Shown: one piece after another, positions 1-6,389 of the stretch | Position numbering within the stretch: position 1 is the first letter of the stretch | Layout: each line of letters opens with the position of its first letter | The notes under the pieces: generated by a model | The model's database searches: none | Told to the model about the DNA's origin: nothing | The model's input: only the letters and a program-made list of their open reading frames with translations | Made by a program: the position numbers and the translations under genes | NCBI GenBank assembly: GCA_001464165.1 | Contig: LNEX01000183.1 | Span: 1-15,440 of the forward strand | Direction of reading: 5' to 3' | From: a bacterium Ga0077546 | GTDB taxonomy: Bacteria > Cyanobacteriota > Vampirovibrionia > Obscuribacterales > Obscuribacteraceae | Length of the DNA stretch: 15,440 bases

Positions 1-774
1 AGATTCGGGGTAGCCAAATAATGCAGCCGCAGACCCACCACGCAGAAAGATCTCAAAGTAGCGATCACTGTGTCCCGAGCTGCCAGGGGCGAAAGCCAAT
101 TGACCATGGGCTACAGAGAAACTACCTAAAGCGCTTGTTGCTATGTGTGTTTCTGAGTTAATTTTGATCTCTAAAGTTTGTCGAGTAAGTATCAACGACC
201 CTAATGGGCTAGCAACACGAATTGTCGTCTTGATATTGCCGAAACTATCTATGTACCCAACCGCACCAGCAGGGGGCAGCGGGATATCTTCAAGCGAAAG
301 CTGCTCTTTCAAAAGATGCTTATCACCGCTTAAGAGACTAGCTACAGCTTTAGGAAATACATCGCGAGAACGGAACTGAGATGTTCCATCTTCAACATTG
401 AGAGCATATAACTCCACGATTTCTTTGCGCACGAACGACAGAGAAAACCCACTGTTAACAACTGCAAAGCGAACACCGCTTACAGTGTAGCCAAAAACGA
501 GTTTTTCACCCTTGTTGTTGGAGCGAGAACCTAGTTCATCTTTTCGCGGGGCGCAATTGGCGAACACAAATGTCTCGTATGGACGTATGTTTTCTGGAGC
601 CAGAGCCAACTGTGCCAGGGTAAACCCAGTCGAGACAGTATCGAAAGACTCGACACTAGAAGGGACAACAACGACATCATCAGGTAAGTACCGATAGAGC
701 GCAGCTAGCACTTCAGAATATGCTTGGTCGCCGAGTTTGTAATCGCAAATCACATGAAGTAATTTCTTTGACAT
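1..774 (-). CDS. Divergent DUF62 / SAM hydroxide adenosyltransferase-like protein (C-terminus cut by window edge)
   Basis: The frame is open from an ATG at 774 down to base 1, giving 258 residues without a stop, so the C-terminus lies outside the window. Family signs are in the second half: YIDSFGNIKTTI (residues 174-185) matches the DUF62 consensus around a conserved FGN, and DRYFEIFLRGGSAAALFGY (237-255) matches the usual EIAVNGGSAAELLG-like ending. DUF62 enzymes hydrolyse S-adenosylmethionine to adenosine and methionine and are related to the SAM-dependent chlorinase and fluorinase. The N-terminal motifs are altered. The family's TDFG start reads CDYKLGD (10-16), the DPGVG loop reads ANCAPRKD (72-79), PDNG reads VNSG (106-109), and the FHGRD histidine position reads FRSRD (134-138). 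The fold is probably kept, but ordinary catalysis is doubtful. The Shine-Dalgarno site is weak. Family assignment is fairly secure; function is not. Confidence 0.72.
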   Translation of the reverse strand, partial: MSKKLLHVICDYKLGDQAYSEVLAALYRYLPDDVVVVPSSVESFDTVSTGFTLAQLALAPENIRPYETFVFANCAPRKDELGSRSNNKGEKLVFGYTVSGVRFAVVNSGFSLSFVRKEIVELYALNVEDGTSQFRSRDVFPKAVASLLSGDKHLLKEQLSLEDIPLPPAGAVGYIDSFGNIKTTIRVASPLGSLILTRQTLEIKINSETHIATSALGSFSVAHGQLAFAPGSSGHSDRYFEIFLRGGSAAALFGYPES

Positions 775-1197
775 ATTTCTAAAGATCGTGAATTGAATAA
801 ATGGACTGACTCAAATCGAACAGAATTAGACCTTCATAAAGAGAAGACCGCCCTATACAGAACCCCACCAGACAGCAACGGCTCTAAAGTAAAATAGAAG
901 CGCAACTCAAAAATGAGCAGGTGATGAGGGAGATAATGTGCTAGGCAGATGGATAGATGTCTGAGATGAAGGTTTTCTGGAATCGATATAAGGGTGAAAA
1001 GAAGCGCTTAACCTAATCACAAAACAACCTGCCATATCAATTGCCACAAGATGAAAGGGCATTCAGCCCATAAATATAAAGCTTCGGACCTTGCGCGAGG
1101 CTCCAGAAATTAGAGCAATAGCATAAAACTAGAAGAACCATGATCGCCAAATTTGAGCATACCAACCTATAAACCGACCGGTCTACTAACTACTCAG
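775..1197. other. Stretch without a recognisable gene
   Basis: This interval has no open frame of useful length with a ribosome binding site on either strand. It lies between the start of the DUF62-like gene and the terminator of the next minus-strand gene, so it should contain the promoter of the DUF62-like gene. I could not find a convincing -35/-10 pair at normal spacing. A purine-rich patch around 900-975 has several ATG and GTG triplets but all frames close quickly. Confidence 0.5.
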
Positions 1198-1246
1198 AAG
1201 AAAAAAAGAGCTTGAATAAATCACTTGTCGTGATCTATTCAGCTCT
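1198..1246 (-). terminator. Intrinsic terminator downstream of the 1318-1818 gene
   Basis: Read on the minus strand, bases 1246 to 1207 form a long hairpin. AGAGC pairs with GCTCT at the base, TGAATA with TATTCA in the middle, and ATCAC with GTGAT near a five-base loop, with a small mismatch and bulge. The stem runs straight into a T tract (TTTTTTCTT, 1206-1198). This is a typical Rho-independent terminator for minus-strand transcription. A second, weaker inverted repeat (AGGCCTT 1277-1283 with AAGGCCT 1301-1307) lies between it and the stop codon. Confidence 0.82.
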
Positions 1247-1317
1247 ACTTTTAGCTACGCTCTTACTGAACAAGTCAGGCCTTCTTAAACCTTCAGACCT
1301 AAGGCCTTGTCTAGCTA

Positions 1318-1818
1318 TTAGCTAACTTTCTTGGGGCGTTGGAGAGCCAGCGGCACATTCACTGTAGAACCGCCCTTTACCGGAGCAGGTAGAGTCGACT
1401 TAGGCACTGGTTTCGCTGTCAACACTGGTGGTTTTGTGCGCACAAGGGCAGGGGATTTAAATCCGCCAGCACGCGCTTTTGCACCACCAAAGGTGAGTGT
1501 GAACTCAACCCCCGCACTCAGTAAATCTAGCTGCCACGCGCAAATTTTCTCGATATCACGGATAAGCTGCTTGCGCGAAGCTTCTGTTTCTGTGTTGAAC
1601 AAGCGCTTGTCGATACTAAAGGGAGTATCAGAGGCAAAGCTTACATAGAAGCAATGATCACCCAAAGAGATTTGCACATGCACCGGATGGTTAATTGACA
1701 TGCCGCCAAGAACGTAGCTTACACTTCCTCCAGATACATCTTCTGCAGCGGCACCTGAACCAACGCGCCAAAAGAAATTATTGATCAACTCGACGAACAA
1801 TGCAGTGTTGATTTTCAT
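1318..1818 (-). CDS. Hypothetical protein with basic Pro-rich tail
   Basis: I do not recognise this 166-residue protein. Residues 1-110 look like a compact alpha/beta domain with a Gly/Ser-rich stretch near 20-40 and the run HVQISLGDHCFYVSF. Residues 115-166 form a low-complexity tail rich in Pro, Lys, Ala and Val that ends in RPKKVS and is probably disordered. No signal peptide or membrane segment is seen. The start is well supported: AGGAAAGAGG lies just upstream of the ATG at 1818. The gene is followed by a strong terminator and preceded by a structured leader and a tRNA-like element, so it may be transcribed together with that element. Confidence 0.75.
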   Translation of the reverse strand: MKINTALFVELINNFFWRVGSGAAAEDVSGGSVSYVLGGMSINHPVHVQISLGDHCFYVSFASDTPFSIDKRLFNTETEASRKQLIRDIEKICAWQLDLLSAGVEFTLTFGGAKARAGGFKSPALVRTKPPVLTAKPVPKSTLPAPVKGGSTVNVPLALQRPKKVS

Positions 1819-1853
1819 GATCCTCTTTCCTTTTTAAACTGCTTACGCAGGCT

Positions 1854-1908
1854 GCCCAGTGTGGGCGAGCATTGATGCTAGGTTCTGCTTCTTTGTTGCT
1901 GAAGCAGA
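1854..1908 (-). promoter_or_regulatory. Two hairpins in the leader of the 1318-1818 gene
   Basis: Two inverted repeats lie between the tRNA-like element and the ATG at 1818. TCTGCTTC (1884-1891) pairs with GAAGCAGA (1901-1908) over a 9-base loop, and the pairing extends outward if one base is bulged. GCCCA (1854-1858) pairs with TGGGC (1862-1866) over a 3-base loop. They would form in the minus-strand transcript about 35-90 bases ahead of the start codon. No T-box or other known riboswitch signature is visible. A regulatory role is inference. Confidence 0.4.
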
Positions 1909-1953
1909 CCAGTTCGAATACCTGTTGGAATTCAGGTACTGAGTTTTCGCGAA

Positions 1954-2038
1954 AAGAACAGACGGGATTCGAACCCATGTCATACGCTAAAGAGCGAGGG
2001 CTCAACCATTTGAGCTACGACTATTAACTACTGTTCTT
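1954..2038 (-). tRNA. tRNA-like element, probably a pseudo-tRNA
   Basis: Read on the minus strand, an acceptor stem AGAACAG/CTGTTCT is perfect over 7 bp, and 8 bp if extended. It abuts a T arm with stem ATGGG/CCCGT and a canonical loop TTCGAAT. A D arm GCTC-AAATGGTT-GAGC is also canonical. Two things are wrong. The acceptor and D stem are joined by 15 bases (TAGTTAATAGTCGTA) instead of the usual 2. The anticodon arm pairs only CGC with GCG around a 6-base loop, with two mismatches below, so no anticodon can be assigned with confidence (the loop contains CTTT). No CCA is encoded. It is most likely a decayed tRNA, or a tRNA mimic kept for another purpose. It lies about 20 bases after the cyanophycinase-like gene, in the same direction. 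Confidence 0.5.
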
Positions 2039-2054
2039 GCCTCTAAATTGAGGC
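2039..2054 (-). other. Small hairpin between the cyanophycinase-like gene and the tRNA-like element
   Basis: GCCTC (2039-2043) and GAGGC (2050-2054) form a 5-bp stem with a 6-base loop, just after the stop codon of the 2060-2890 gene and directly ahead of the tRNA-like element. No T tract follows, so it is a poor terminator. It might mark a processing point. Confidence 0.3.
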
Positions 2055-2059
2055 TAAAA

Positions 2060-2890
2060 CTATCTCGCTTTAAGTAATTTGATATCGCTTGCTTTGCGAC
2101 TGGCGGGAATTAGGATTCTGTCGCCATTGGAAAAAACGTCAAATTCAAGTCCGGTGATTCTGCGACCAGCCTCACCTCGCTCGCAAGAGTTTAGATTGGT
2201 TGAAAACCGACTACCCTGACTCAAAATATAGACATGGCTTGTACCTGAAACCTCAATGATAAAAGCCCCATCTCTGTCATATGCTCCCTCGGGCGTGATA
2301 TATGCGGCGGTACTTTCGTCCAGACCGATAACTACAAAGCCAGGATTCTCGGCACAGATAGCCATCAACCGCGTCCAGCGGCTATAGGCATCGACGTGGG
2401 TGTCTAGAATTAATCCGTCAATAAGGCCCAGGCCTGGACCATATTCAAGCTGATCACAGGCGATGAGTTTATCATTCCCCATACCCCCGGCAATCATTTT
2501 TGATGCAAGTGCCGCCGTGCCGGCGGAGTTACCACTAATAAGAACACCTCTTGCCGCAGCCGCAATAATTTGATCGTAAAGGCCATCATGCTTTAAAGCA
2601 TAAATCATGCGAGATTGATCCCCGCCGCGCATGTATATAGCGTCAAGGTCAGGCGGCAGATTCTTATGAGAACCTGGGGTAATTATTGTAACTCGGGCAT
2701 CTAGTTCCAGAAAATCAGCAGCGCTAGTTTTACCATCAGGTACTGGATCCTTTGCCGCGTGAGCAACTAACCCAATGTGTGGTTTATAACCGGCCTTGTG
2801 CCCAGAGGCTGCATGGTCGAACAGCCGCCGGATATTCTGGGAAACGGGCTGTCCTCCTATAACGAAAGCTCGTAGTTTGTTAGTATTCAT
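2060..2890 (-). CDS. Cyanophycinase-like peptidase, family S51
   Basis: This 276-residue protein has the full set of S51 landmarks. They are MRGGDQ (87-92), the nucleophile elbow SGNSAGTAAL with Ser122 (119-128), LDTHVDAYSRWTRL (162-175) with the probable catalytic His165, and IGLDEST (188-194) with Glu192. Cyanophycinases are serine peptidases that cut cyanophycin (multi-L-arginyl-poly-L-aspartate) into beta-Asp-Arg dipeptides; other S51 members are peptidase E-type alpha-aspartyl dipeptidases. Length and the R-W-T-R-L region favour the cyanophycinase branch. The DQHF motif common there reads DTHV, so the substrate is not certain. There is no signal peptide, so the protein is probably cytoplasmic. 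No cyanophycin synthetase is in the window. An AAAGGAG element lies very close to the ATG at 2890, and a second GAGGA is further upstream. Confidence 0.88.
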   Translation of the reverse strand: MNTNKLRAFVIGGQPVSQNIRRLFDHAASGHKAGYKPHIGLVAHAAKDPVPDGKTSAADFLELDARVTIITPGSHKNLPPDLDAIYMRGGDQSRMIYALKHDGLYDQIIAAAARGVLISGNSAGTAALASKMIAGGMGNDKLIACDQLEYGPGLGLIDGLILDTHVDAYSRWTRLMAICAENPGFVVIGLDESTAAYITPEGAYDRDGAFIIEVSGTSHVYILSQGSRFSTNLNSCERGEAGRRITGLEFDVFSNGDRILIPASRKASDIKLLKAR

Positions 2891-2946
2891 TCTCCTTTAC
2901 TTCCTCGTGTGTTTGATTTTTCTCTAACTTTTATTGGAACTTTTCG

Positions 2947-3009
2947 TAACTGCCACCACCGGCGAAGCTGGAAGCGTTTAAACGCTCCAACTCCGCGGCT
3001 TGGCAGTTA
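2947..3009 (-). other. Large nested hairpin with a 14-base perfect palindrome
   Basis: TAACTGCCA (2947-2955) and TGGCAGTTA (3001-3009) form a perfect 9-bp outer stem. Inside, on the minus strand, GCGGAG can pair with CTTCGC (one G-U). At the centre AGCGTTTAAACGCT (2973-2986) is a perfect palindrome. The element sits between the prepilin-like gene and the cyanophycinase-like gene, both read leftward. It could stop or stabilise the upstream mRNA, but no T tract follows, so I do not call it an intrinsic terminator. Confidence 0.55.
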
Positions 3010-3045
3010 GCTCTACTTATGCTCTTATAATTCCCTTAACGCTAG

Positions 3046-3249
3046 CTACCACCAACGGGGCCGGTAGTATGGGGTTTGGCGATAACCGGGGTTATGTTGA
3101 TAGTGGTATCGGGAGGGGTAATAGCTCGGCCCGAAAACTCGGTAGTATAGGCCGGGAAAGATAACCGAACCAATGACGCCAATAATGATGATCAACACGA
3201 GTAGTTGAAGCAAGGTCATTCCACTGTTCTTGTTCTTGAAATTTTTCAT
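3046..3249 (-). CDS. Prepilin-like mini-protein with Tyr/Arg-rich tail
   Basis: This 67-residue protein begins with a short basic leader (MKNFKNKNSG), then MTLLQLLVLIIIIGVIGSV. That is the layout of a class III (type IV prepilin) signal, with predicted cleavage by the prepilin peptidase after Gly10. In classical pilins the mature residue 5 is Glu; here it is Gln15. After the hydrophobic helix only about 37 residues remain, with nine Tyr, five Arg and a closing PRWW, far too short for a pilin head domain. The protein may be a minor pseudopilin, a tiny membrane peptide, or a degenerate pilin. TGAGGT lies 6-7 bases ahead of the ATG at 3249, supporting translation. It follows a terminator and so probably has its own promoter. 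Confidence 0.68.
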   Translation of the reverse strand: MKNFKNKNSGMTLLQLLVLIIIIGVIGSVIFPGLYYRVFGPSYYPSRYHYQHNPGYRQTPYYRPRWW

Positions 3250-3304
3250 GATTTACCTCAGCGGTGTGAGTAAAAGTAAGTAAGTGCGCAAATTCGCCAA
3301 GATT

Positions 3305-3351
3305 GAAATGAAAGAGCACCATGTCTTCTCAAGGGAGAGAAATTGGTGCTC
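3305..3351 (-). terminator. Intrinsic terminator after the 3362-3889 gene
   Basis: GAGCACCA and TGGTGCTC (3344-3351 and 3314-3321 on the plus strand) form an 8-bp stem in the minus-strand transcript, with an inner TTCTC/GAGAA stem. The hairpin starts about 10 bases after the stop codon at 3362 and is followed by TTTCATTTC. This is a good but not perfect Rho-independent terminator, and it separates the gene from the prepilin-like gene downstream. Confidence 0.7.
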
Positions 3352-3361
3352 AATTAGACTT

Positions 3362-3889
3362 TTATTGGTAAGGCTTGAATTCGCGAGGAAGAGCTTCAGT
3401 GGCTCCTTGAGGCAATTGACCAACGTTTGCGAAAGCAAAGTTAATCTTGACCATAGCCGCGTTGTACTGCGCTGCGAGATCGTTAAAGCTTGCTTTCATA
3501 CCACTGATTTCAGCCTGGATTTGATTGTAGGCTTCTAAGTCAGTGCGCGCCCACTCACTGCGGGGCTGGGGCTTGCCGTCAACTTTGTAAGCATCTTCTA
3601 AACCAGTCAATCGCACTTGCTGCGCTTCAACGTTCTTCTTCTTAGCGTCTAACTGTGCGCTAGCATCTTTGAACCATTCGTACTTCTTAAGAAGCGCGCG
3701 CGGCGATGATTCTTCTTTTACCACCTGAGCGCCTTCTTGAAAGTAGCTAACCACATAAGAGATGGCACCAATGCCTAGAAATGAAACAAAGATGATGAGA
3801 AACAGAGAAACAATATAAGAGATGGGTCCCTTATGGTTCTCAGGGTCAAGCTGTTGCCAATCATTGAGGTTGCGACGATTACGACTCAT
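3362..3889 (-). CDS. Single-pass membrane protein with coiled-coil-like domain
   Basis: I chose the ATG at 3889 (175 residues). A TTG at 3928 is also in frame and would add 13 residues, but neither start has a good Shine-Dalgarno site. The N-terminus is basic and hydrophilic (MSRNRRNLNDWQQ). One membrane segment follows at about 22-46 (ISYIVSLFLIIFVSFLGIGA). The rest is helical and rich in Gln, Ala, Lys and Glu, as in an extracytoplasmic coiled coil. The C-terminal part (SFNDLAAQYNAAMVKI, then NVGQLP) faintly recalls LemA-type helical-bundle proteins, but I do not assign that family. The gene follows the lipoprotein paralog by about 60 bases and is closed by a terminator, so it is probably the last gene of the exported-protein unit. 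Confidence 0.75.
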   Translation of the reverse strand: MSRNRRNLNDWQQLDPENHKGPISYIVSLFLIIFVSFLGIGAISYVVSYFQEGAQVVKEESSPRALLKKYEWFKDASAQLDAKKKNVEAQQVRLTGLEDAYKVDGKPQPRSEWARTDLEAYNQIQAEISGMKASFNDLAAQYNAAMVKINFAFANVGQLPQGATEALPREFKPYQ

Positions 3890-3949
3890 ATTTTTAGACT
3901 CACTAATTTGGTTGATTTCACAGTGCAATTGGTCAGAGAATCAATCGCC

Positions 3950-4522
3950 TCAACATATACATAGATCGAGGCCGGCGGTTTCAAGATTGAGCACAACACT
4001 CTTCACGGCGATGGGCTGATCACTTAAGTGGATGATTTGACCACCTGTGAACCAGTGTTGATGGAAGCGACCGGCAGCGTCGAACCAGTAAATGTACTCA
4101 GAGGAGTTTCCGTACGTGCCATCGTCTTGAAGCACCTCAGAGGTGTAGTGCTTCTCGCCTCCGATATTGACCTCAAAGCCATAGGTACTGCTGTTAATGG
4201 TATTCGGAGTAAGGCGCTTACCGGAAGAAGTAACTTTACCTTTCACCGTTGAATACAGAAGCACCTGCCCAGAGCTTGGGGAAATGATATAGAGGTGCTT
4301 GATCGAGCCGACAGCGTTGTCGAGCTTGAGCCGTTTGGCAATGTTGCTCTGCTCAATGGTCTGACCAGTGGTAGGATCGACTTGAACTTTCACATTGAGC
4401 TTAGTTACACCAGATGCCGATTTCGGCTGCTCAGGCTGATATGACCCAGAGCAGGAAACGACCAAACCACCGATTAATAGAGTGAGAAAGCTGAGTGAGA
4501 GCAAAGATTTTGTGCGATTCAT
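3950..4522 (-). CDS. Predicted lipoprotein, paralog of the adjacent exported protein
   Basis: This 190-residue protein has a basic start, a hydrophobic stretch and a lipobox ending VVSC (Cys24), so it should be lipid-modified and anchored on the outer side of a membrane. The mature part is clearly related to the next gene upstream. Shared blocks include EQSNIAKRL, LYIISPSSGQVLLYS, VKGKVTSSGKRLTP, EVLQDDGTYGNS, YWFDAAGRFHQH and a closing hydrophobic SVVLN. I do not recognise the family. The many conserved aromatic and His residues and repeated beta-type segments suggest a small beta-rich domain. The start at 4522 lacks a clear Shine-Dalgarno site, and the gap to the upstream paralog is 74 bases, so the two are probably cotranscribed. 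Confidence 0.83.
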   Translation of the reverse strand: MNRTKSLLSLSFLTLLIGGLVVSCSGSYQPEQPKSASGVTKLNVKVQVDPTTGQTIEQSNIAKRLKLDNAVGSIKHLYIISPSSGQVLLYSTVKGKVTSSGKRLTPNTINSSTYGFEVNIGGEKHYTSEVLQDDGTYGNSSEYIYWFDAAGRFHQHWFTGGQIIHLSDQPIAVKSVVLNLETAGLDLCIC

Positions 4523-4596
4523 AGAAGAGATCCGTTATTAACTAGTGTGGTTGTCAGTCTTTTGATTGTGTTGAGCGCGGTCAAATAAACTGCCAG

Positions 4597-5151
4597 CTAT
4601 TGGCTGACGTTTAACACCACTGATGTTTGTGCCAATGGTTGAGCCGAGATGTGCAGCACCTGACCTTCAGTGAAAAAGTGTTGGTGATAACGACCATTGG
4701 CATCAAACCAATAGAAGTAGGGCACTGAGTTTCCGTAGGTACCGTCGTCTTGCAAAATTTCGGTAGTAATGTACTCTCCACCTTGAATTACGACTCGCGG
4801 TCCCTCATAGACAGTGGTTTCGTTTTTTCCAGAGCCAGTAACGTACTTTTCGACAGTGCTGCGCGGAGTGAGACGTTTGCCGGCGGAAGTAACTTTCCCT
4901 TTTACGCTAGAGTAGATCAGCGCTTGACCAGACTCTGGGCTAATCACATAGAGGTGGAGGATTGCTCCAGGCTTGGTGTCTTGGCGCAGTCGATTGGCAA
5001 TGTTGTTCTGCTCAACGGTATGACCGGTAATAAGATCAACAGGCACCTGCACCGTAATACGACTAACCGCAAAAGCAGAACCGGCTAAAGATAGAGATAG
5101 AAGAGACAGGAGCAGCAATGGCATACATTGAAAGCGACTCGATTTGAACAT
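4597..5151 (-). CDS. Predicted secreted protein, paralog of the adjacent lipoprotein
   Basis: This 184-residue protein has a Sec signal peptide with likely signal peptidase I cleavage after AFA (residues 26-28). The mature domain parallels the downstream lipoprotein almost end to end (IANRLRQD, LYVISPESGQALIYSS, VKGKVTSAGKRLTP, TEILQDDGTYGNS, YWFDANGRYHQHFF, SVVLN). It differs mainly by a longer variable loop rich in Thr, Gly and charged residues after RLTP. The pair therefore comes from a tandem duplication in which one copy gained a lipid anchor and the other is released. The family is unknown to me. AAGGAG lies 5-6 bases ahead of the ATG at 5151, a strong start. The long leader hairpin lies just upstream. 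Confidence 0.86.
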   Translation of the reverse strand: MFKSSRFQCMPLLLLSLLSLSLAGSAFAVSRITVQVPVDLITGHTVEQNNIANRLRQDTKPGAILHLYVISPESGQALIYSSVKGKVTSAGKRLTPRSTVEKYVTGSGKNETTVYEGPRVVIQGGEYITTEILQDDGTYGNSVPYFYWFDANGRYHQHFFTEGQVLHISAQPLAQTSVVLNVSQ

Positions 5152-5177
5152 TACAACTCCTTAGTTCATTAGTGAAT

Positions 5178-5220
5178 TGATTCTGCCGGGCTCACGCAGA
5201 GCGCAAGCCCAGTGGAATCA
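5178..5220 (-). promoter_or_regulatory. Long leader hairpin upstream of the secreted-protein gene
   Basis: TGATTC (5178-5183) pairs with GAATCA (5215-5220). Inside, GGGCT...AGCCC continues into a 10-bp stem (5188-5210) closed by a 3-base loop. On the minus strand the two irregular positions become G-U wobbles, while on the plus strand one would be an A-C mismatch, so the structure fits the minus-strand RNA better. It lies about 27 bases before the ATG at 5151. It may influence translation or stability of the mRNA; the role is inferred. Confidence 0.5.
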
Positions 5221-5689
5221 GGTCAGATGTATTGGAACTTGATGCTATCTAATTTGTTGAATGAAACAAACTCGACAAAATCTCAAACCAATATCAACAT
5301 TCACCAGACAACAAACCGCCAGCAGTCAAATACCAAGACACATGATTGTGGCTTGGTAAAAGGAAAGACTAAGTAGTGGTGGCAAATGAGGTGTTGTTGT
5401 TTTTCCTGGTGGTTGGAGAAATGAAAGAGATACCCACACTAAATCAGAAAACGCCACCCCTTTGCAACCCGGCGCTTTTAGAAGTTGTCTGAACTTGCCC
5501 GAAGCGCTACAGCCTGCACCACTGCAATGTTCGCACTTTTCAACTTGGCAATTGCCGATATTAAGGAATGCCACCACTAAAGCTAGCGCATGGTGAAATT
5601 ACGCAAGAGCAATTACTAATCAAGTCGCACTAACTTTGAATGGCATTTCAGACCACTTCTAAAGAACCTAGCAGAGAAAATTAGTACTA
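5221..5689. other. Stretch without a credible gene
   Basis: This interval lies between the exported-protein unit and the end of the five-gene minus-strand run. TTTGTT (5253-5258) and AACAAA (5265-5270) form a small inverted repeat that could be an operator for the exported-protein genes. An open frame at 5326-5577 on the minus strand starts with GTG and encodes CEHCSGAGC, but has no ribosome binding site and looks like chance. No clear terminator was found after the gene ending at 5690. Confidence 0.45.
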
Positions 5690-6349
5690 TCACTTTAGAT
5701 ATGAAGATGCAGCAGCTGCATCGAGCCACAGACCACCATCAATTCCATAATCGAGAATGAATTGATGAATCTCAAATTGATTTATCTCGGCTAGAGTTGC
5801 ACGTCGAAATTCGCCATCTGCAAAAATTTCATTTTTCGCGAACTGGCCTGTCTCCAGGGAAATTGAACCCAACTGTGAGTTTCTTACCCCACCCAGATTG
5901 CGGTACACAGAGAACGGCCCAACCGGAAAGGGGCGCTCAAGATAGCTATTAGCACTTACTGGCAATTGCACTTGTGCAGAAAGGTCTCGTGGTACCAGTG
6001 TCTTTACTTGCCGCATAAACTGTGATGGCGGAATTTTATCACTATCGAGGACAAAAACGCCCCATCTTCCGCCAATTTTGCCGGAGGCTTGAATGGCTGT
6101 GGCCGCCACCTCATTGGTCAAATGAGTGGCTGGAATAGAATCTTCAACTAAGCGAGGCAAGATTTGCTTACCGAGACCATATCGTAGCGTTCCGATTGTC
6201 AAAACGGCCAGGCCCGCCGTGGCAAGCCCTGTCTGTAGTGGATGCTGCTGAATTGTATCGAACAATTCCTTGCGCCAGGCTGATGAAGAATCAGACACTT
6301 CATTTGCTGAGTGACTATCGATCCGACCGTTAGGTTCTAATTTCGGCAT
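5690..6349 (-). CDS. Hypothetical protein with one membrane segment
   Basis: I do not recognise this protein. I chose the ATG at 6349 (219 residues). A TTG at 6367 is in frame but equally lacks a Shine-Dalgarno site. The first ~35 residues are polar and Ser-rich. One hydrophobic segment follows (LQTGLATAGLAVLTIGTLRY). The remaining ~155 residues are mixed alpha/beta, with blocks such as GRWGVFVLDSDKIPPSQF and YGIDGGLWLDAAAASSYLK. A single-pass protein with a soluble C-terminal domain is the simplest reading. It is the last gene of the run that starts at 9466, 40 bases after the preceding stop codon. Confidence 0.7.
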   Translation of the reverse strand: MPKLEPNGRIDSHSANEVSDSSSAWRKELFDTIQQHPLQTGLATAGLAVLTIGTLRYGLGKQILPRLVEDSIPATHLTNEVAATAIQASGKIGGRWGVFVLDSDKIPPSQFMRQVKTLVPRDLSAQVQLPVSANSYLERPFPVGPFSVYRNLGGVRNSQLGSISLETGQFAKNEIFADGEFRRATLAEINQFEIHQFILDYGIDGGLWLDAAAASSYLK

Positions 6350-6389
6350 AAGGGCAGAGCACCGCAAAAAATCTAGCTACGGTCAAAGA

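Noticed and set aside
1854..1908. Possible T-box riboswitch suggested by the tRNA-like element and the leader hairpins
   Set aside because: The conserved T-box sequence and the specifier-loop layout are absent, and the gene that follows is not amino-acid related as far as can be seen.
1778..2005. Minus-strand frame covering the tRNA-like element and the leader
   Set aside because: It overlaps the tRNA-like structure and the start of a well-supported gene, has no ribosome binding site, and its translation has no family features.
3890..3928. TTG start that would lengthen the 3362-3889 protein by 13 residues
   Set aside because: There is no better ribosome binding site than for the ATG at 3889, and the N-terminus MSRNRRNLND gives a more normal cytoplasmic basic start before the membrane helix.
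5326..5577. Minus-strand frame encoding CEHCSGAGC, which fits the DnaJ zinc-finger repeat CXXCXGXG
   Set aside because: It has a GTG start, no ribosome binding site, a single copy of the motif instead of four, and a low-complexity remainder. It is likely chance.
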